A DNA stretch of 64,000 bases, from positions 1,798,001 through 1,862,000 of the forward strand of contig NZ_CP045295.1 of the NCBI RefSeq assembly GCF_009363095.1, given 5' to 3'. A model generated the notes under the pieces. It was given only the letters and a program-made list of their open reading frames with translations, did not search any database and was not told the DNA's origin. The DNA comes from Paenibacillus cellulositrophicus (GTDB lineage: Bacteria; Bacillota; Bacilli; Paenibacillales; Paenibacillaceae). Each line of letters opens with the position of its first letter. Positions within the stretch are counted from its first letter, which is position 1. This document shows positions 48,199 through 57,165 of the stretch, piece after piece. A program made the position numbers and the translations under genes.

Positions 48199-49107
48199 TT
48201 GAAGATTCGTAAAGCGATCATTCCGGCAGCCGGTTACGGAACGCGGTTTCTTCCCGCCACCAAAGCAATGCCCAAAGAGATGCTGCCTATTATCGATAAG
48301 CCTACCATCCAGTTTATTATCGAAGAAGCCGCGGCTTCCGGGATTGAGGAAATTTTGATCGTGACCGGCAAAGGCAAAGAGGTGATCGAGGATCACTTCG
48401 ACTCGGCGCTGGAGCTCGAATATTATTTGGAACAAAAAGGCAAGTTCGAGGAACTCCGCAAAATCCGGGAATTTACCGGCATTGTCGACATCCACTATAT
48501 CCGCCAATCAGAGCGTAAAGGTCTGGGGCACGCCATCGGGGTAGGGCGCAAGTTTATCGGAAACGAGCCCTTTGCCGTCCTGCTTGGAGACACGTTTTTT
48601 GACGCTGATCCGCCGTCGCTAAAGCAGCTTATGGATGGGTATGACCGGCTGCAGACGACCATCGTAGGCGTGCAGAGCGTGGCGGCTGACAAGGTATCGA
48701 GCTACGGCATCGTCGACGCCAAACCGCTGGTCGATTCGTTTGCGTATGTGAACCGGTTGGTGGAAAAACCCGCGGTCGATGCCTCTCCTTCGAGGCTGGC
48801 CATGGTGGGCCGTTACATTTTGACTGCATCCATTTTCGATATCCTGGAAAACCAATCCCCGGGAGTTGGCGGCGAAATCCAGCTGACGGACGCATTGAAT
48901 CAATTACTTGTCAAAGAAGCGATTTATACCTGCGAGATTAAAGGCCGCTGGCATGACGTCGGTGATCCGCTGGGTTATGTGAAGGCCATTTTGGCACTGA
49001 CGAAGCAAAGAGCGCAACTGAAGCAACACCTGCAGGACGAAATGAGCGAGCTGTTAAAAGAGGACCCGCAATTACCGGATTCCGGTTCCGGTGATCCTGC
49101 GCCGTAA
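48199..49107 (+). CDS. galU: UTP--glucose-1-phosphate uridylyltransferase
   Basis: Makes UDP-glucose for polysaccharides, glycolipids and teichoic acids. The 302-residue protein has the nucleotide loop IIPAAGYGTRFLPATKAMPKEM at 7-28, EEILIVTGKGK, GLGHAI and the Asp of LLGDTFF. The start is taken as TTG at 48199 because AAAGGAGGAGG precedes it. It diverges from the exporter operon. The glycosyltransferase that follows 79 bp downstream could use its product. Confidence 0.94.
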   Translation: MKIRKAIIPAAGYGTRFLPATKAMPKEMLPIIDKPTIQFIIEEAAASGIEEILIVTGKGKEVIEDHFDSALELEYYLEQKGKFEELRKIREFTGIVDIHYIRQSERKGLGHAIGVGRKFIGNEPFAVLLGDTFFDADPPSLKQLMDGYDRLQTTIVGVQSVAADKVSSYGIVDAKPLVDSFAYVNRLVEKPAVDASPSRLAMVGRYILTASIFDILENQSPGVGGEIQLTDALNQLLVKEAIYTCEIKGRWHDVGDPLGYVKAILALTKQRAQLKQHLQDEMSELLKEDPQLPDSGSGDPAP

Positions 49108-49186
49108 GCCCAAGCTTCACCCGCCTGCCTTCTCGTGATGCAGGTATGTAACGGAAAACCAATTCTAAAGAGAGGTGTCCCCACAA

Positions 49187-50269
49187 ATGATTGAATTGGC
49201 TTTAGCTTTTACAGATAAGGACGGAAGCTATTCCGAGCACGCTGCCGCCGCGTTGGCTTCCGTGTTCCGTAATACTTCCTCCGAGCTTCAGGTTCATATC
49301 CTCCATGACGATTCGCTCCTGGATGAAAACAAGAACAAGCTCGCCCAGCTGGCGGCGGATTTCAAGCATCCGATCCACTTCTATCCTGTGACCCTGCCGG
49401 TCGAGATGATGGACGTTCTGTCGGGAACCGGCTCCATCGACCGATGGACGTGGGGCAGTCTTTATCGGCTGCTGCTGCCAGCCGTGGTACCTGCTGAACG
49501 GGTAATCTATCTCGACTGCGACGTGATGGTCAATATGGACATCACCGAGCTGTGGGAGATCGACCTGAACGGCGGCTACCTTGGGGCTATCCACGACCAA
49601 GGCATCCACGGCATCGCAGAAGTCGTGGCCGTCCAGGGTTTAAATCCCGAAACCTATTTTAACTCCGGGGTCCTTGTATTTGACCTCAATGCCATTCGGC
49701 AGCACGTGACGTGGTTTGAAGAAATACTGAACTTTTTCCGCGCCTTTCCCGGCACCTCGATGCCGGACCAGGACTGCCTGAACCACGTATTCGGGGGAAA
49801 CTGCCTGCTGCTGGATCAACGGTTCAACTGGTTTTACGTCCCGGGTGCCGAAATGGACCTCCAGCAAAAAATCGTTCACTTTGCCGGTGACATGAAGTGC
49901 TGGGACCCGCTTTCCCCAGGATATGCCCTCTATCAGGATAATCTGAGATTAACGCCATGGAGCAAGGAGCCGATACCCCCGGCGCCCATCAAAAGAAGCG
50001 CAGACAGAAAAGCACGGCATCTGCTTATGAAACGCAAAACCCGCAAACACTCGCCTAGAAAACCATCCTCCCGCCACCGGAGCGAAAGGGAACAGAGTGA
50101 AAGGGTCGTCATGAGGAAGCGGAGAAAAGCCTCCAGACACTCCAGGTACTCCCGGCACAAATCTGCAACCGGCAGCGGCAGCAAGTCCAGCATCCTTAAG
50201 ATGCGCCGCAGCTCCCGCAGAAAGCGTGCCATGTACATTCAGGGCTTCAGCAGCGGCATCTATTTGTAA
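49187..50269 (+). CDS. GT8-family glycosyltransferase with basic C-terminal tail
   Basis: A 360-residue glycosyltransferase family 8 protein (galactosyl/glucosyl transferase type, as in LPS or general-stress GspA-like enzymes). The fold starts IELALAFTDKDGSY, the metal-binding DCD is at 110-112 (IYLDCDVMVN), with NSGVLVFDL near 160 and the HFAGDMKCW segment at 231-239. Residues about 269-347 form an Arg/Lys/Ser/His-rich tail not part of the fold. The ATG at 49187 follows AGAGGTG. The sugar donor is probably a UDP-sugar; the acceptor is unknown. Confidence 0.88.
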   Translation: MIELALAFTDKDGSYSEHAAAALASVFRNTSSELQVHILHDDSLLDENKNKLAQLAADFKHPIHFYPVTLPVEMMDVLSGTGSIDRWTWGSLYRLLLPAVVPAERVIYLDCDVMVNMDITELWEIDLNGGYLGAIHDQGIHGIAEVVAVQGLNPETYFNSGVLVFDLNAIRQHVTWFEEILNFFRAFPGTSMPDQDCLNHVFGGNCLLLDQRFNWFYVPGAEMDLQQKIVHFAGDMKCWDPLSPGYALYQDNLRLTPWSKEPIPPAPIKRSADRKARHLLMKRKTRKHSPRKPSSRHRSEREQSERVVMRKRRKASRHSRYSRHKSATGSGSKSSILKMRRSSRRKRAMYIQGFSSGIYL

Positions 50270-50292
50270 CGGCCGTCTCAAGAAAAATGCAA

Positions 50293-50321
50293 ACAACCTC
50301 CGCCCTTCCGGCGGAGGTTGT
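50293..50321. terminator. Bidirectional terminator between glycosyltransferase and MFS genes
   Basis: Perfect twelve-pair stem ACAACCTCCGCC / GGCGGAGGTTGT, loop five. The minus-strand tail is richer in T (TTTGCATTTTTC) than the plus-strand tail (GCTTTATTC). Confidence 0.9.
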
Positions 50322-50324
50322 GCT

Positions 50325-51542
50325 TTATTCTTCAATGTAAGTGTTGTTTCCGGCACCCCATCCGGCCAGCATATAGACGATGGCCACGATCAGCAGGACC
50401 GAGGTCGCGGTCGTCCAGCTGCCGCTCAGGTCATGGACAAGTCCAATCAACAGAGGTCCTACAGCGGCCAGCAGGTACCCGACCGACTGGGCCATACCGG
50501 ACAATTCCGCAGCCTGTTCGGTCCGGCGGGTGCGGAGCATAAAGAACATCGTTACGAGGCCGAAGGCCGCACCGGTGCCGATTCCGACCAATACGACCGC
50601 GACCGGAACGATCGCGTTCCATCCGCTAAGCAGCAGTACAAAGCCCAGAACAAAGCAGAGGAACGTCCCGACGACCAGTCCGCGCTGATTCTTAAAGCGT
50701 CCCGCCAGAATCGGCACGAAGAACGTGACCGGCACGCTGAAAAATTGCATCAACGACAGCATCCAGCCTGCCGTCGAACCGCTCATGCCCCGATCGGTCA
50801 AAATTTCAGGCAGCCAGGACACGACCGAGTAAAATACGAAGGATTGCAAACCCATAACAATCGTGACCTGCCACGCCAGTTTCGAGCGCCAGATGCTGCT
50901 TTCCGATGAAATCCGCACCTCGCCGGTCCGATGCCGGTACCGAAGCTGCGGCAACCAGACGATGAGCGCGATCAATGACAGGATTCCCCAGATGAGCAGG
51001 GATCCCCGCCACCCGGAAGCGAGATGATTCGACACCGGAAGGCTGACGCCGGAGGCGATAGCCGCAAAGATGTTCATCGAAACGGAATAGATTCCCGTCA
51101 TGACACCCACCCGCAGCGGAAAATCCCGCTTAATCAGGCTCGGCAGCAGCACATTGCTGACCGCGATGCCCAGGCCGAGCAGAATCGTGCCGGCAAATAA
51201 AGCGGCGACCGAAGGAACGAACCGCAGGACAATGCCCAGCGTTACAGCGGCCACTCCGCTAAACAGCGTCTTCTCCATGCCCCATCTCCGGGCCAGCTTC
51301 GGAGCAATCGGGGAGACGACGGCAAAGGCCAGCAGCGGGAACGTGGTCAGCAGCCCCGCAAGGGTATGCGACATTCCCGTATCGAGCCGGATCGTTTCAA
51401 CGAGCGGACCCACCGAAGTGATCGGCGCCCGCAACGTCGTCGCGATCAGGATAATACCAAGAACCAGCAGCAGCGCCTTCATCCCTGTGGAAACCTGGGG
51501 ATTCTCCGCCGGCTGCGTAGACAATTCGTATGTTTTATTCAT
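50325..51542 (-). CDS. MFS transporter, CynX/NimT type
   Basis: A 405-residue permease with twelve predicted helices and the LRAPITSVGPLVETI segment near residue 36, typical of the cyanate / 2-nitroimidazole (CynX/NimT/YycB) group of the major facilitator superfamily. The substrate is not predictable. The ATG at 51540-51542 overlaps the end of the GntR gene by 8 bp, with a ribosome-binding site 14 bases upstream. The pair GntR-MFS suggests substrate-linked control. Confidence 0.9.
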   Translation of the reverse strand: MNKTYELSTQPAENPQVSTGMKALLLVLGIILIATTLRAPITSVGPLVETIRLDTGMSHTLAGLLTTFPLLAFAVVSPIAPKLARRWGMEKTLFSGVAAVTLGIVLRFVPSVAALFAGTILLGLGIAVSNVLLPSLIKRDFPLRVGVMTGIYSVSMNIFAAIASGVSLPVSNHLASGWRGSLLIWGILSLIALIVWLPQLRYRHRTGEVRISSESSIWRSKLAWQVTIVMGLQSFVFYSVVSWLPEILTDRGMSGSTAGWMLSLMQFFSVPVTFFVPILAGRFKNQRGLVVGTFLCFVLGFVLLLSGWNAIVPVAVVLVGIGTGAAFGLVTMFFMLRTRRTEQAAELSGMAQSVGYLLAAVGPLLIGLVHDLSGSWTTATSVLLIVAIVYMLAGWGAGNNTYIEE

Positions 51543-52248
51543 GATGTTCTGTATTTCCTCCTTCAGACAAATCAAGCAAGGCATCTTGGGATGCCTGGAT
51601 ATACGATCGGACAATTTCGCCCGCCTCCGCCGCGTCCCGGCGGATGATGGCTTCAAGCAGGCGCTCATTGAGCCGGCAGTGCACAAGCACCAGATCCCAG
51701 CGCAAGCTGCCCAGCGAGAGGGAACTCGTCACGGATTCGCTAATGCTGTCATACAATTCGCTGAGCAGCCGGTTATGCGCAGCGGCGATCACCTGCTTGT
51801 GAAAGGCCAAATCGGCAATGATATAAGCTTCCATATCTCCGGACTGTTCTGCGGCGCTGCAGGCCGCAAGCGTAAGCCGGATCTGCTTGATATCATCCGC
51901 CGTGCTTCGCTGGGCAGCGAGCCGGGCGGCTTCCTGCTCCAGCGCAGCGCGAACCTCCAGCGTCTCGCTCAGCTTGGAGCGCTCCATCCGCCGCTGAAGG
52001 ACGGGACCGAGGCTGCTCGACGCGACAACGTACGTCCCGTCCCCCTGCCGTGTACGGAGCAGTCCCGCATGAATCAGGGCACGGATCGCTTCACGGATCG
52101 TGTTTCGGCTGACGCCCAGCTTCTCCACCAGCTCCGGTTCCGGAGGAATGCGTTCCCCAACGGGCCACCGCCCTTCTTCAATCAGCTTCTCCAGCTGATA
52201 AGCGACCTGCTCGACAAGCGTTGAACGCGTTGGACGCTGCAAGTTCAT
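51535..52248 (-). CDS. GntR-family (FadR subfamily) transcriptional regulator
   Basis: A 237-residue repressor: N-terminal winged helix-turn-helix (about 5-70, with PPEPELVEKLGVSRNTIREAIRAL) and a C-terminal all-helical FCD ligand domain with conserved His residues (FHKQVIAAAHN, HCRLNERLLEAI). The ATG at 52246-52248 follows TTTGGAGGT. The ribosome-binding site lies in a perfect 19-bp palindrome, so autorepression is likely. It is cotranscribed with the MFS gene. Confidence 0.93.
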   Translation of the reverse strand: MNLQRPTRSTLVEQVAYQLEKLIEEGRWPVGERIPPEPELVEKLGVSRNTIREAIRALIHAGLLRTRQGDGTYVVASSSLGPVLQRRMERSKLSETLEVRAALEQEAARLAAQRSTADDIKQIRLTLAACSAAEQSGDMEAYIIADLAFHKQVIAAAHNRLLSELYDSISESVTSSLSLGSLRWDLVLVHCRLNERLLEAIIRRDAAEAGEIVRSYIQASQDALLDLSEGGNTEHHE

Positions 52249-52258
52249 TCGAATACCT

Positions 52259-52277
52259 CCAAACATAGGATGTTTGG
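52259..52277. promoter_or_regulatory. Palindromic operator over the gntR ribosome-binding site
   Basis: CCAAACAT-AGG-ATGTTTGG, a perfect 8+3+8 palindrome, 11 bp before the regulator start and just downstream of a TACAAT -10 element. Size and position fit a FadR-type operator. Confidence 0.75.
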
Positions 52278-52416
52278 TTCATTGTAGCATGAACTTCGGT
52301 TTCCTGCACAATTTTTTCGTTTTTGCACCATCCTCGGCCCTGAAACGCAGCAACGGCAGCCTTCACTCGGAAGACTGCCGATCTGGTGCAGCAGGGCTCT
52401 GTTAGAGCATGCTGCC

Positions 52417-53088
52417 TTATGCTTGAAGTTCCTTCTGCTGCCGTACTTTCTCCCGGCTGCGGTGTGCACCGGGCAGGACATAGAGCAAGAAGTGGTAAAT
52501 TTCAACCATCGCGATCGCCGAAACGGCGTCCCAGAGGACATGCTGTTTCACGAACTGTGTCGAGGCGATGATGAGAATCGACATCGTGCTGACGAGAATC
52601 ATGATCACGCGGCTCCGGGCCTTGCTTGTCAGAAAGAGTCGCATAACCATGTAACTCGAGAAGCAGTGAATGCTCGGAAAACAGTTGTAGGGCTGATCCC
52701 GTTTATAAATAAATCGGACAAGCTCACTGAACGGATCGCTGCCGGTCACGACCGGCCTTGGCACCGTCGTTTGAAACACAAGATAAATGCCGTAGCATGT
52801 CATTGCGCATAACGTGTACAGTATAATACCCCGGTAATACAAATTCCTGTCCTTAAAGAAAAGGTAGACCAGGCAGGCATAGATATAGAAGATCCATACG
52901 CCGTAAGGGAGCGCAAAATATTTTATAAATGGAATAGCCAGATCCGCTTCCGTGACAAGGGAATACACGCGGTCATTCGGGTGGTTCACCAGCTGGTAAA
53001 TCGACCCCAGAACGGGAAAAACGAGCATCAGTACTAATGGGGCGAGAGGACGCAGCCTCTGCATCATTGCATTTACCTTCGTCACCAT
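52417..53088 (-). CDS. PAP2-family membrane phosphatase
   Basis: A 223-residue integral membrane protein with about six helices and the phosphatidic acid phosphatase signature: PRP near 110 (QTTVPRPV), PSIHCFSS near 139 and QHVLWDA near 180, the His and Asp forming the catalytic set. The family dephosphorylates lipid phosphates such as undecaprenyl pyrophosphate or phosphatidic acid. The ATG at 53086-53088 follows AAAGGT. It stands alone; substrate unproven. Confidence 0.88.
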   Translation of the reverse strand: MVTKVNAMMQRLRPLAPLVLMLVFPVLGSIYQLVNHPNDRVYSLVTEADLAIPFIKYFALPYGVWIFYIYACLVYLFFKDRNLYYRGIILYTLCAMTCYGIYLVFQTTVPRPVVTGSDPFSELVRFIYKRDQPYNCFPSIHCFSSYMVMRLFLTSKARSRVIMILVSTMSILIIASTQFVKQHVLWDAVSAIAMVEIYHFLLYVLPGAHRSREKVRQQKELQA

Positions 53089-53251
53089 ATCAAACCTTTC
53101 TCTGCCGGTTGCAAAAGATGTTAAGGGATTCCTTCGAGAACCGCTGCCTTATTGTACTGCTAGAACCGGTTTCCATCAACCATATTTATGTATGAAGCCT
53201 TTTCCAGTTTCTTTTTCATTTCCTCACAGTCTCCTCACCAAAGGATGACGG

Positions 53252-54463
53252 TTATGTTAACGAAAACTGAAACAGATCCTGCAGCACGACAGCGGCCGCA
53301 CCGATTAATTTACCGTCATCCCCAAGCGAAGACTGCCCAACAACCAGATCGTCCTTCAAAATACGCATGGCATACCTTGAAATATGCTCCTCAACCTTAT
53401 GGAGCAGAATGGGATTGTCCTGAGCCACGTTCCCGCCTAACACGATCGCTCCCGGATTAAACAGGTTCACCAGGTTGACGATGCCTGCACCCAGATGCTC
53501 GGCGATCTCCTCAGTGATGTCCATAGCCAGCCGATCCTCTCTGGACAGCGCCTCTTTATACACCTCAGGCTCGATCCGGCTGAAGTCGCCGCCTGTCAGA
53601 TCGTGGATAAGCGTCTGCCGGCCCGAGGCCATCGCCGCCATCATTCGGGAGTGCACCGCAGGCCAGCTTACCGAGTTCTCCAGGCAGCCGACGTTACCGC
53701 ATTCGCAGCGGATTCCGCTCCGGTTGACGCTCGTATGGCCGAATTCGCCCGCTCCTCCCAGCTTTCCCCGGAGGATCATGTCGTTGACAAGGATGCCTGC
53801 CCCAATCCCATTGCCGACCATAATATAGATCAGATTGGCAAAAGAGCTGTAGCTCCCGAACCGCCGTTCCGCAAGCACGAGCGAGTTCGTATCGTTCTCG
53901 ACCCAGGTTTTAATCCCATAGCGGCTTTCCACGAGTTGCTTGACCGGAACGTCATTCAGGCGGAGCTTGGAATTATAGTAGACAACCCCCTGCTCAACAT
54001 TAACCACGCCCGGCGTCGTGACGGCTATGCCGATGCAAGCGTCCAGGCTGCCGGTTTCGGTGACGAAGCGATCGATCATGCCGAGCATCAGCTCGATGAC
54101 GCCTTCTCCCTGCCGCGTTCCGACAGGAGCGGATTCTTTGCGCAGGATGTTCGCCTCCAGGTTTAATTGGGCAACCTCGATGACCGTGTTTGAGATCGAT
54201 GCGGCAAACAAAAAATGGTTATCCGGCGCAAATCGCAGCAAAATGGGCTTGCGCCCGCCGCTGGACTGTCCTCTGCCGATTTCAGTCACATAGCCTTCCC
54301 GGATCAGCTCCTGAACCGCCGCAGCTACGGTGGAGGGGCTAATCCGGTTTCCTTTGGCCAGCTCGATCCGGGAGATCGGGCCGTCCAGGCGGATTTTATT
54401 TAAAATGATCGACCGGTTCAGTTCCTGAATCAGTTTCCAATCGCCTTTTCTCATCGTTTTCAA
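53252..54463 (-). CDS. ROK-family transcriptional regulator (NagC/XylR type)
   Basis: A 403-residue repressor: N-terminal winged helix-turn-helix (about 12-75, RIELAKGNRISPSTVAAAVQEL) and a C-terminal ROK sugar-kinase-like domain with GAGEFGHTSV and the zinc motif CECGNVGCLE. The start is taken as TTG at 54461-54463, seven bases after GGGGA; an ATG three codons on is the alternative. The longer frame has no support. It diverges from the sugar transporter operon, which it presumably represses in the absence of the sugar. Confidence 0.9.
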   Translation of the reverse strand: MKTMRKGDWKLIQELNRSIILNKIRLDGPISRIELAKGNRISPSTVAAAVQELIREGYVTEIGRGQSSGGRKPILLRFAPDNHFLFAASISNTVIEVAQLNLEANILRKESAPVGTRQGEGVIELMLGMIDRFVTETGSLDACIGIAVTTPGVVNVEQGVVYYNSKLRLNDVPVKQLVESRYGIKTWVENDTNSLVLAERRFGSYSSFANLIYIMVGNGIGAGILVNDMILRGKLGGAGEFGHTSVNRSGIRCECGNVGCLENSVSWPAVHSRMMAAMASGRQTLIHDLTGGDFSRIEPEVYKEALSREDRLAMDITEEIAEHLGAGIVNLVNLFNPGAIVLGGNVAQDNPILLHKVEEHISRYAMRILKDDLVVGQSSLGDDGKLIGAAAVVLQDLFQFSLT

Positions 54464-54603
54464 CCATCTTCCCCTTTCTTCGGCAAAATGCATCAATATA
54501 TTCCATCTTATTCCATATTTACAGTAAAATATAGTTCCCAATGCTCCATTCCATGTAACATATTCCAATGACCAAAATATGCGGAAACCGATACTTTCCA
54601 CTT

Positions 54604-54618
54604 GAAAACGCCGTTTTC
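54604..54618. promoter_or_regulatory. Palindrome between the ROK gene and the sugar transporter
   Basis: GAAAACG-C-CGTTTTC, a perfect inverted repeat in the AT-rich 416-bp divergent region (54464-54879). It is a candidate operator for the ROK protein or a variant cre. Several ATTCCA / TTGGAAT half-sites also lie in the gap. Confidence 0.45.
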
Positions 54619-54879
54619 CTGCCTTCCAAAAGTTTTTATGCAAATATTTATCAAACTATTGAAAATAAAAATCACCAAATATATAATCTTACGCAAATAG
54701 ATGCCATTCTTTTCCTGAAACCTCACATCGAATGGTCAGTTGGCATCTACTTATTTTGATTATTGGAATAAGTATGGCGATGGATTTTCGCAAGATAAGG
54801 GGGGGAGAATTCGTACATCATTGGAACTGCGGCAGATCAAGAATGAGTGCAAGAACCATATTTAGAGGAGGTTATTGGA

Positions 54880-56139
54880 ATGGCTAGAAAAATGTCGATC
54901 ATCCTCGTGTTCCTGTTTCTGTTCACTGCTGTAATGACAGGCTGCGGCGGCTCTTCCGGAGAAGCCGGCGGCAAAAAAGTAATCAATGTGGCTCTATGGG
55001 ATGAGAACGTGAAGGACACCGTCAACAAATCGATTGAGCTGTACAAGAAAAACCACCCCGACGTGGAAGTCAAAGTAACTTACACCCCTTGGGCCGACTA
55101 CTGGACCAAATTGAAAACAAGTCTCGCCGGCAACAGTGGGCCCGATGTTTTCTGGATGAACGGCCCCAACTTCTACGCTTATGCCTCCAAAGGCTGGATC
55201 AAGGATCTGCAGCCGCTTATTGATGAAAGCAAGCTCGATACCTCCGTTTACACAGACGCCCTCGTCAATCTGTACACCTACAACGATCATCTTTATGGAC
55301 TTCCTTATTTCCTCGATGCGGTTGGACTCTACTACAATAAAGAACTTTTCGACAAAGCCGGCGTGTCTTACCCGGACGGCAGCTGGACCTGGGATACGAT
55401 CGAGCAGAATGCCGCCAAACTGACGGACAAGCAGAACGGCGTGTACGGCTACACCGCTTTGATTGACAGCCAGTCCGGATACTACGATTTGATCCACCAG
55501 GCTGGCGGTTACATCATCTCCGAAGATAAAACGAAATCCGGCTTCGATTCGCCCGAAGCGCTATCCGCTTTTCAATGGGAGAAAAAGCTGATGGACCAGG
55601 GCTATTCCCCGAACGCCCAGCAGCAGCTTGAGACCAAGCCGCTCCAGCTGTTCGGCTCCGGCAAAGCCGCCATGTTCCCCGCCATTTCCGTCAGCGCGCC
55701 CGAGCTGTACAAATTGCTGGGAGACAAGCTGGGGGTTGCCCCGCTGCCCGCAGGCAAACAGAAAGCGACGATCGTTCACGGCCTTAGCTGGGCGATGAAC
55801 GAAAAAACGAAGCATCAGCAGGAAGCATGGGACCTGATCCAGGTGCTTTCCGGCAAAGAAGGCGAGCAGTACCTGGCCGAATCGGGCTTCAGCATTCCCG
55901 CTTATAAAGGAACGGAGGAAGGCTGGCTGAAGTCGATCCCTTCCCTTGACCTGAAGATATTCGTGGATAGTCTGGACTTTGCTGTGCCGTATCCGGTGTC
56001 CGAGCGGACGGCCGAGTGGCAGGACGTGGAGACCAAGGAGCTTCAGGACGCCTACCTCGGGAAAAAGTCGTTTGAGGAAGCGCTGAAGACGATAGCCGAT
56101 AAAATGAACGAGATTCTCGCGGAAGAGAAGAAGGATTAA
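54880..56139 (+). CDS. Extracellular sugar-binding lipoprotein of ABC transporter
   Basis: A 419-residue family-1 solute-binding protein: signal peptide and lipobox VMTGC with lipidated Cys22, short Gly-rich linker, then the binding domain beginning VINVALWDENV, with a GPDVFWMNGP segment. The ATG at 54880 follows AGAGGAGG. It is the first gene of the second sugar island, with two permeases directly downstream. Confidence 0.94.
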   Translation: MARKMSIILVFLFLFTAVMTGCGGSSGEAGGKKVINVALWDENVKDTVNKSIELYKKNHPDVEVKVTYTPWADYWTKLKTSLAGNSGPDVFWMNGPNFYAYASKGWIKDLQPLIDESKLDTSVYTDALVNLYTYNDHLYGLPYFLDAVGLYYNKELFDKAGVSYPDGSWTWDTIEQNAAKLTDKQNGVYGYTALIDSQSGYYDLIHQAGGYIISEDKTKSGFDSPEALSAFQWEKKLMDQGYSPNAQQQLETKPLQLFGSGKAAMFPAISVSAPELYKLLGDKLGVAPLPAGKQKATIVHGLSWAMNEKTKHQQEAWDLIQVLSGKEGEQYLAESGFSIPAYKGTEEGWLKSIPSLDLKIFVDSLDFAVPYPVSERTAEWQDVETKELQDAYLGKKSFEEALKTIADKMNEILAEEKKD

Positions 56140-56181
56140 AGAAGAATCTATGCTTGTATCCACTTAACTTCGAGAGAAAGG

Positions 56182-57141
56182 ATGGTGCTGCCGGTGAATA
56201 CGCCGCTGGCCGTCAAGTCGAAAGACCCGAACCTGCCTGCAGCCCGGAAGCGGAAAACTTCCAAGCTGGCCATCCAGGAGGCGGTCTGGGGGTACGTATT
56301 TATCCTCCCCGTCGCACTGGGTCTGGCCCTCTTTTATATGGTGCCTTCCGCCGCTTCCCTGATTCTGTCCTTTACGAACTGGGACGGCATGTCCGCTCCG
56401 GCGTTCAACGGGATCGACAATTTTACCCAGCTGATGCAGGACGAGAAGTTTACGCATTCCCTCCTGAATACGCTGCTCTATACCGTTGCGACCGTCCCGC
56501 TGTCCATCGTCTTTGCCACGCTGCTCGCCGTGCTGCTCAATCAGCATATCAAAGGGATGGTCGTGTACCGCACGTTCTATTTCATCCCGGTCATCACCAT
56601 GCCGATCGCGGTCGGTATGGTGTGGAAATGGCTGTATAACTCCGAGTTCGGCCTCATCAATTACGTGCTCGGGGCGATGCATCTGCCCCAGCCGAACTGG
56701 CTGTTCGACGAAAAGTTTGCGCTCATGTCGATCGTCATTGTCAGCGTCTGGACGAGCGTCGGTTACAACGCCGTCATCCTGCTGTCGGGGCTGCAGGGAA
56801 TTCCGTCGAGCTATTACGAAGCGGCGTCGCTGGACGGCGCCGGCACGGTCTACCGCTTTTTCCGGATAACGCTGCCGCTGCTGACGCCGAGCCTGTTTTT
56901 CGTGCTCGTCATGTCCTTCATCAACTCTTTCCAGGTATTCGACCTCGTCTTCATCATGATGGGGCAGCAGACCTCCCTGCTCGATTCCACGCGCACCGTC
57001 GTGTACAGCATTTGGGAGGACGGCTTCAAGTACTTCAACATGGGCTACGCTTCGGCGGAGGCGTTCATCCTGTTTATCGTCATCCTGATCATCACCGCGT
57101 TTCAGATGTATTTCCAAAAACGCTGGGTTCATTATCAATAA
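56182..57141 (+). CDS. Carbohydrate ABC transporter permease (MalF type)
   Basis: A 319-residue permease with six helices after a basic 30-residue N-terminus; EAA loop YYEAASLDGAGTVYRFFRITLPL near residue 213. The ATG at 56182 follows AAAGG at very short spacing; a GTG four codons later is possible. It works with the binding protein and the MalG-type permease. Confidence 0.93.
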   Translation: MVLPVNTPLAVKSKDPNLPAARKRKTSKLAIQEAVWGYVFILPVALGLALFYMVPSAASLILSFTNWDGMSAPAFNGIDNFTQLMQDEKFTHSLLNTLLYTVATVPLSIVFATLLAVLLNQHIKGMVVYRTFYFIPVITMPIAVGMVWKWLYNSEFGLINYVLGAMHLPQPNWLFDEKFALMSIVIVSVWTSVGYNAVILLSGLQGIPSSYYEAASLDGAGTVYRFFRITLPLLTPSLFFVLVMSFINSFQVFDLVFIMMGQQTSLLDSTRTVVYSIWEDGFKYFNMGYASAEAFILFIVILIITAFQMYFQKRWVHYQ

Positions 57142-57165
57142 CCTTCATGAGGAGGAGAGGCTGTC

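Noticed and set aside
52340..52416. Terminator after the PAP2 gene
   Set aside because: Two short GC hairpins are present but neither is followed by a T-run.
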